Assembly (NCBI RefSeq): GCF_964340395.1
Contig: NC_135555.1
Coordinates: forward strand, 14,811,246-14,875,245
Source: Glandiceps talaboti
Lineage: Eukaryota; Hemichordata; Enteropneusta; Spengelidae
Reading direction: 5' to 3'
DNA: 64,000 nucleotides
Both the position numbers and the translations under genes were made by a program. Within the stretch, counting starts at the first letter, position 1. Each line of letters opens with the position of its first letter. Shown piece by piece: positions 60,101 through 64,000 of this stretch. The notes under the pieces are model-generated. The model ran no database searches. It saw only the letters and a program-made list of their open reading frames with translations, and was not told the origin of the DNA.

Positions 60101-63100
60101 TGGAATTATATTAAAATGGGTGTATGATACCTCCTTTTTTTTACTTCAGTTGGAGAATTGATTAATTAACTTCATTCATGTCAGATTTTCTTCTTTGTTC
60201 TTAAAATTGTCATAGTCGTTTTTATTTCTCCCTTTCTTTCATGGAGTATTTGCTGATTTGACGAGGGTAAATGCACAGAAATTCTGTCAGCCTACGTCGT
60301 TATATTGGCCATCCAACAAAAAACCCTGAATAAATGTCAGTGAATATTATTGATATTGCAAGTTAATATTCGTGATCTTTATAATTTTATTGCTGCTTTC
60401 AATACCTCTTATTTTTACAAATAAGAAAAAATGACCGCATATGTACCAGTGAGTATTTGGACCAGTGGGTGTTCATATACTGGTGGTATTTGCACTGCAG
60501 TGCAACACTGACCGAAAACAATATTAATTGCATACCTGTATGTAAGTGATATGCCAATGAGCCTGTGACTGTTCCTTGTACACAAAATCGCATGATTTGC
60601 ACAGACTCAGTATAATTTTTACAAAATTTTGCAGTTTCTGAAAAATATGTAATGATAAGAGAATCTCATGATAAATGAGTTCCAGTGTTGGGTACTCAGG
60701 GGTATTTGTGCCTGTGCGTGCCGTGTTTTCTGGTGCACTGTCACTCACTTCGTTTACTCACTACGGTGATGAAAATACGACTGCAGAGAACACTGCAAGC
60801 TCTCATAGAAATACCCCGCAAGTATTCCACACTTGCATTCATGCATCATAGGGTTCTATCATAGTTAATTATTAAATTTTTTTTACAGGATAGCTGAGAA
60901 ATTGTTATCATTTCATGTGGTACCACCAATAACAGGATGTACCTACATGGGGATGGATAGTGGTGGTAAGCCAATACAGGTAAGTAGGAAAAAATATAGA
61001 AATGATTGATTTAAAAGAACAGTTTATGCATATGAGGTGAATAGAAGGAAAATAATCAATGAATGTAAAGAAAAAAATTTCATTCAGTCAACAAGAAGAA
61101 AAGTTTGTACTACTGGATTGAATTTTTTTTATCAATATTGAACCAAAAAGGGACAATATAATGAATGTATTGAACTGTTTTCTCTAGATGTAAGTCATCT
61201 ATAATTATTTTAATACCAGAATTGGAATAATACATCCTTTGGTTTATTGTAGGATTGAATGTTGATATAGTAAATGGATTCTTAGTAATGAAAAGACAAT
61301 ATCCACTCAAAGAGTAAAAAATTATTGCGTATGAGAAATGTGCAGATGTTCACAAAATAACAGTCTAGTCTACCTACCCATTGAGTCTGTAGAACACTCA
61401 CCCTGGGTTTTGGGTCGGTCACAGAAAAATCCCCTGTTTCCAGTGGGATTTGAACCCGTGACCTCCCAACTGCTAATCCTGTGTGCTAACCACTATGCTA
61501 CAGGGATTTTCAGGCAAACCTTTCCCCGAGGTGGCACATTCTACCAAATTTCTTGTATTATTTCAAAAGGACCAGGAACAAGGTTTAGTATGTTAAAGTT
61601 TGGAGAGAGGTGTTTTTTTTTGTTTTTTAAAAAAAATTTTGTGCTGGGAATTGCTCGGTCATTAGGTTTGGCGAGAGTTTAAGAATTTGGATTTTCAGGG
61701 AAGTTTGTCCACGAGGCATCATATTCACAATACTGACATATAAATTTTTTTTATTTTTTTTTTCTGTGTACAGCTGTCTCTCTTCTTTGACTTCTTACTA
61801 TGTATGGCAAGTGAAGTAACTGAGGAAGACTTTGTATCGGGTGATAGGGCAGGAGCTTACGGTAGTTTACTACAAACAATGACAGACAGAGAAGTACAGG
61901 CTATAAAGTTAGCTAGGGCCATGCTGTGGAAAGTATTCCATGATACTGAACTGAAAGCAGGTAGGTATTTGTTGTTGTATTAACATAACTCAAACCATCC
62001 ATTTCCACCGTAATGTAATTTGTCAGTATGTGGTCATTTGGTGCCAGTTGTTTTTTTTTGTTTTGTTTTTTTGTCTTTGGTTTTTGGTGAATTGACTTAA
62101 CGGGTCAACAATATTTAGGAATTACATAATTATACCTCCTCAAGCTAATTCATGAAAAATTGCGAAAAATAAGTTAAAATATTCCAAATTGCCATTATTT
62201 TTTTGCAATTTTTCATGAATGAGCTTGAGAAAAATGTCAGTGATCCACAGCTGCTTGCAATGAGATAATAATTTTTCAAAAAGTAATTAATTAATTTTAT
62301 TGTTGCAACAGACACACAGTTAAGTCATGGTCGCATAGTAGAAAAAATGTATCATTATTATAATTGTATTTGGCATTCCATTTTCTAAGGTTGGCATGAC
62401 AACGTTTTTGAATACAAATATATTTATACTGTATTCAAGCCAAGTTATTGACTTTGAACAGAACATATGGATTATATAGCCTGGTTGTGCTGTCATGACA
62501 ACACGTCTATTTCTGTGTGGTGCTTGAAAGAAAGCTTATATTAGTGCCTGTTGCATCAGTAAACTTAATTAATTGCTTTTTGAAATTATTATCTCATTGC
62601 AAGCAGCTGTGGATCACTTCCATTTATGGCGGCATTTTTCTGTCAAATTATTTTTGAATTATTTTGTTACTGGAACACATAAAAGGTGACAGTTTCTTAA
62701 AGAATTGAGAAACGGCATTAAAAACATCATGATACTAAGCTTAGCAAGATATATGCCATGATAGAATACAGTATCACATGATTTGTAATAATATAATAAA
62801 ATTGTTTTGTTTACTCTGTTTATTTTTTGTCACCAGTATGTTTGGAGGATGGTTGCCATGACTACATGAATCTTCTAGCAGCTGCTCATCACAAGCACTT
62901 GACAAATTGTCCGTTACAAGTAGAAGGCGAAAAAAGGTGGATTTGGCAAAATATGACATATTCACATTCTCAGGTAAAACAAAATCCTGGTTTTAATCAA
63001 ATTGACTATGTTTGTATAATTGTATTTATGTCATGGCTGTGTTTTACTTAGAGATGGTGAACTGTGTTTACAGTACAAGAAAGTATATAAAAGTATCTCA

Positions 63101-63818
63101 AACTGAGAAGCGGGCCAAAAACATGGAACTTCAAATTTTATTAAAATCTAACCTGGGTCTAGTTTTAAGGTTTCAACCAGTCATACATAATGATATAAGG
63201 AGTTATTCATTACAAATTCTGTACTTCAAATATTAAAGTGGCACAAGCCAAGTTTGTTATGTTTTTTTTTAATTTGCTGATGGACCATGTTAACATATTG
63301 ATGTCAGCCAGTGTGTCAAATTTGTCATCGTAATTATTTTCTGTTGAAACAATAGAACAGACTTCTCTGTCCTCCATTTTGGATCAGAAGTGGATAGTGT
63401 TTTATAGATATTGTACACGATAGAGGGCGCACCACTACTGAAGTATGATAATATTGAAAACAATTTTTTAGAGAACATTTGCACTGAGTAGGAAGGGTCA
63501 AAAAGAAAGGTTTTTTTTTTTTTTGCTTTTTTTTGGGGATGATTGATATGTTAATTACCATGTATAATCAGGTTTATAGAACAGTAAATTAGGAGAACTG
63601 TGTTTGAATTTTATTTTGTGACCGTTCCCTTCTTTAGCTGGTACAGCAGTTTTTAAAATGATATAATAATTGAACCCCAGTCAGTGTAATGACTATCATT
63701 GGATTTGTTTTTTCAGGACAATTGCAGTATTGAAGACAACAGTATTATAATAAATAGTCAGTTATCAAATGAAGTACAAATTGGACCTAAATGTGTAGTT
63801 TCTCATTCAAAGTTACAG
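54147..63818 (+). CDS. FCSK: L-fucose kinase (fucokinase), N-terminal 405 aa, partial at right edge
   Basis: Ten coding exons in phase: 54147-54225, 54714-54865, 55530-55580, 56385-56519, 57014-57184, 57767-57876, 60889-60979, 61774-61960, 62837-62973 and 63717-63818, the last donor leading out of the window. Cytosolic enzyme of fucose salvage: ATP plus L-fucose gives fucose-1-phosphate, which is then turned into GDP-fucose. The N-terminal fucokinase (PF07959-type) domain is evident: [11 protein letters not shown] start, [20 protein letters not shown] with the glycine-rich motif, the [19 protein letters not shown] block, [25 protein letters not shown], then [20 protein letters not shown]. The start ATG gives an N-terminus like the vertebrate protein. 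The C-terminal GHMP kinase domain is expected beyond the window. Divergent from the sialyltransferase gene. Confidence 0.93.
55750..55773. repeat. Poly-T run in FCSK intron 3
   Basis: About 24 consecutive T, a little after exon 55530-55580. No element boundary evident. Confidence 0.9.
57242..57735 (+). mobile_element. tRNA-derived SINE in FCSK intron 5
   Basis: The head has an A box-like TAGCTAGAGTGGTTGGC and a B box-like GGTTTGAGCC about 30 bp later, the spacing of a Pol III tRNA promoter. The body includes GCCCCAGTCAACCTAGCTGT and AATGGGCACCTGGTAG. The 3' end reads GGCACATTATAAATTTGC and then TATTATTATTATTG. It ends about 30 bp before the acceptor of exon 57767. Confidence 0.8.
58512..58775. 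repeat. Recent tandem duplication, two 134-bp units
   Basis: TGTGAGACTAAAATTGACGT heads both units (58512 and 58646). The copies are almost identical; I see one substitution (TGTACGAATT against TGTAAGAATT). FCSK intron 6. Confidence 0.95.
59100..59341. repeat. 36-bp inverted repeat followed by a direct duplication
   Basis: TAGCATTCATATCAAGTGTA on the left pairs with TACACTTGATATGGATGCTA ending at 59226. The right arm then starts a 63-bp unit (ACTTGATATGGATGCTATAA and so on) repeated at about 59279-59341. FCSK intron 6. Confidence 0.8.
59399..59515 (-). mobile_element. Fragment of MITE family B
   Basis: GTGTTTCCAATAACATGGCC, then AATAGGGTAGGTAGGTCAGG and TTTTATTTTATTTCATTTTG, match the reversed right end of the copies at 19.7 and 40.7 kb. 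Confidence 0.65.
59578..59652. repeat. (GAGT)n and (GA)n microsatellite
   Basis: GAGA, then about eleven GAGT units, then GAGA units, in FCSK intron 6. Confidence 0.95.
60486..60850. mobile_element. Repeat family M, second copy
   Basis: GCACTGCAGTGCAACACTG, then TTGCATACCTGTATG and CCAATGAGC, resembles 36005-36125. CACTTGCATTCATGCATCAT at the right resembles the reverse of 36316-36340. Ends about 40 bp before FCSK exon 60889. Boundaries uncertain. Confidence 0.45.
61405..61510 (-). mobile_element. tRNA-like sequence, probable SINE head or tRNA relic
   Basis: Read on the minus strand: TAGCATAGTGGTTAGCAC (A box) and GGGTTCAAATCCC (B box) at tRNA spacing. Six terminal base pairs are possible (CCCTGT with ACAGGG). 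The anticodon stem cannot be closed and the T stem has mismatches, so this is not a working tRNA gene. FCSK intron 7. Confidence 0.65.
62136..62229. repeat. Foldback repeat, 25-bp arms
   Basis: CTCAAGCTAATTCATGAAAA pairs with TTTTCATGAATGAGCTTGAG, with about 40 bp between arms. Immediately precedes the family J element. Confidence 0.8.
62239..62618. mobile_element. MITE-like element, family J, long terminal inverted repeats
   Basis: AGTGATCCACAGCTGCTTGC, then AATGAGATAATAATTT and AATTAATTAA at the left, are mirrored almost base for base at the right, giving arms of about 75 bp. 380 bp, no coding frame. FCSK intron 8. Confidence 0.88.
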
Positions 63819-64000
63819 GTAAGTTAATGGCATTCAAAGATTTATGGTCATGCCATTCAAAAGTTCTTGGTAAATTTATGCCATTCAAAGTTATAGGTAA
63901 GGTAATGCCATTCAAAGATTTATGGTCATGCCATTCAAAAGTTATTGGTAAATTTATGCCATTCAAAGTTATAGGTAAGGTAATGCCATTCAAAGTTATA
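63804..64000. repeat. Minisatellite derived from the FCSK exon 10 splice donor, 78-bp higher-order unit
   Basis: Sub-units of 23, 28 and 27 bp each begin CATTCAAA. The first (63804 on) straddles the exon end: CATTCAAAGTTACAG/GTAAGT. Copies of the same junction (TTATAG/GTAAGG) recur with donor positions at 63897 and 63975, exactly 78 bp apart. The array runs off the window. Confidence 0.92.

Noticed and set aside
63290-63561. Minus-strand frames near the right edge
   Set aside because: Within an FCSK intron, overlapping a poly-T run, with no protein-like features.
1-64000. CRISPR arrays, bacterial operons, ribosome-binding sites, rRNA genes, DDE transposase genes
   Set aside because: Looked for and not seen. 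Repeats are tandem microsatellites or inverted-end elements without spacers of CRISPR type, and all genes have spliceosomal introns.

Overview
Eukaryotic (metazoan) nuclear DNA. The genes are broken by GT-AG introns of a few hundred bases to several kilobases, and the spacer is AT-rich and packed with microsatellites, foldback/MITE-like elements, a truncated LINE and a tRNA-derived SINE. An ST3Gal-type sialyltransferase, a secreted C-type lectin and an L-fucose kinase point to an invertebrate deuterostome. A hemichordate is my best guess, with amphioxus as the alternative; this is inference. All gene models below were assembled by hand from splice sites, reading phase and family resemblance.

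Layout. (1) 0.3-5.9 kb, minus: a secreted CAP-domain (CRISP/PI16-like) protein followed by an EGF-like module; the gene runs off the left edge. (2) 9.7-13.7 kb, minus: a five-exon gene for a ~491 aa protein with a CCCH-like cysteine cluster and an Asp run; not recognised. (3) 16.3-20.8 kb, plus: a secreted single-domain C-type lectin with TATA box, 5' leader exon, a 19-nt microexon and poly(A) signal. (4) 22.5-23.1 kb: 3' remnant of a CR1/Jockey-like retrotransposon. (5) 27.7-38.9 kb, minus: a complete six-exon ST3Gal1/2-type alpha-2,3-sialyltransferase, 347 aa. (6) 38.9-53 kb: repeat-rich spacer. (7) 54.1 kb to the right edge, plus: the first ten coding exons (405 aa) of L-fucose kinase (FCSK/FUK).

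The sialyltransferase and fucokinase genes are divergent neighbours. From general knowledge, human ST3GAL2 and FCSK lie side by side in the same divergent arrangement on 16q22, so this looks like a deeply conserved pair of glycan-capping genes (sialic acid transfer and fucose salvage). The other strong theme is the density of non-autonomous DNA elements. At least ten terminal-inverted-repeat families are visible by eye, several with two or more copies here. Some sit next to exon ends and appear to supply poly(A) signals or splice-site sequence. At the right edge an FCSK splice donor has been amplified into a minisatellite.
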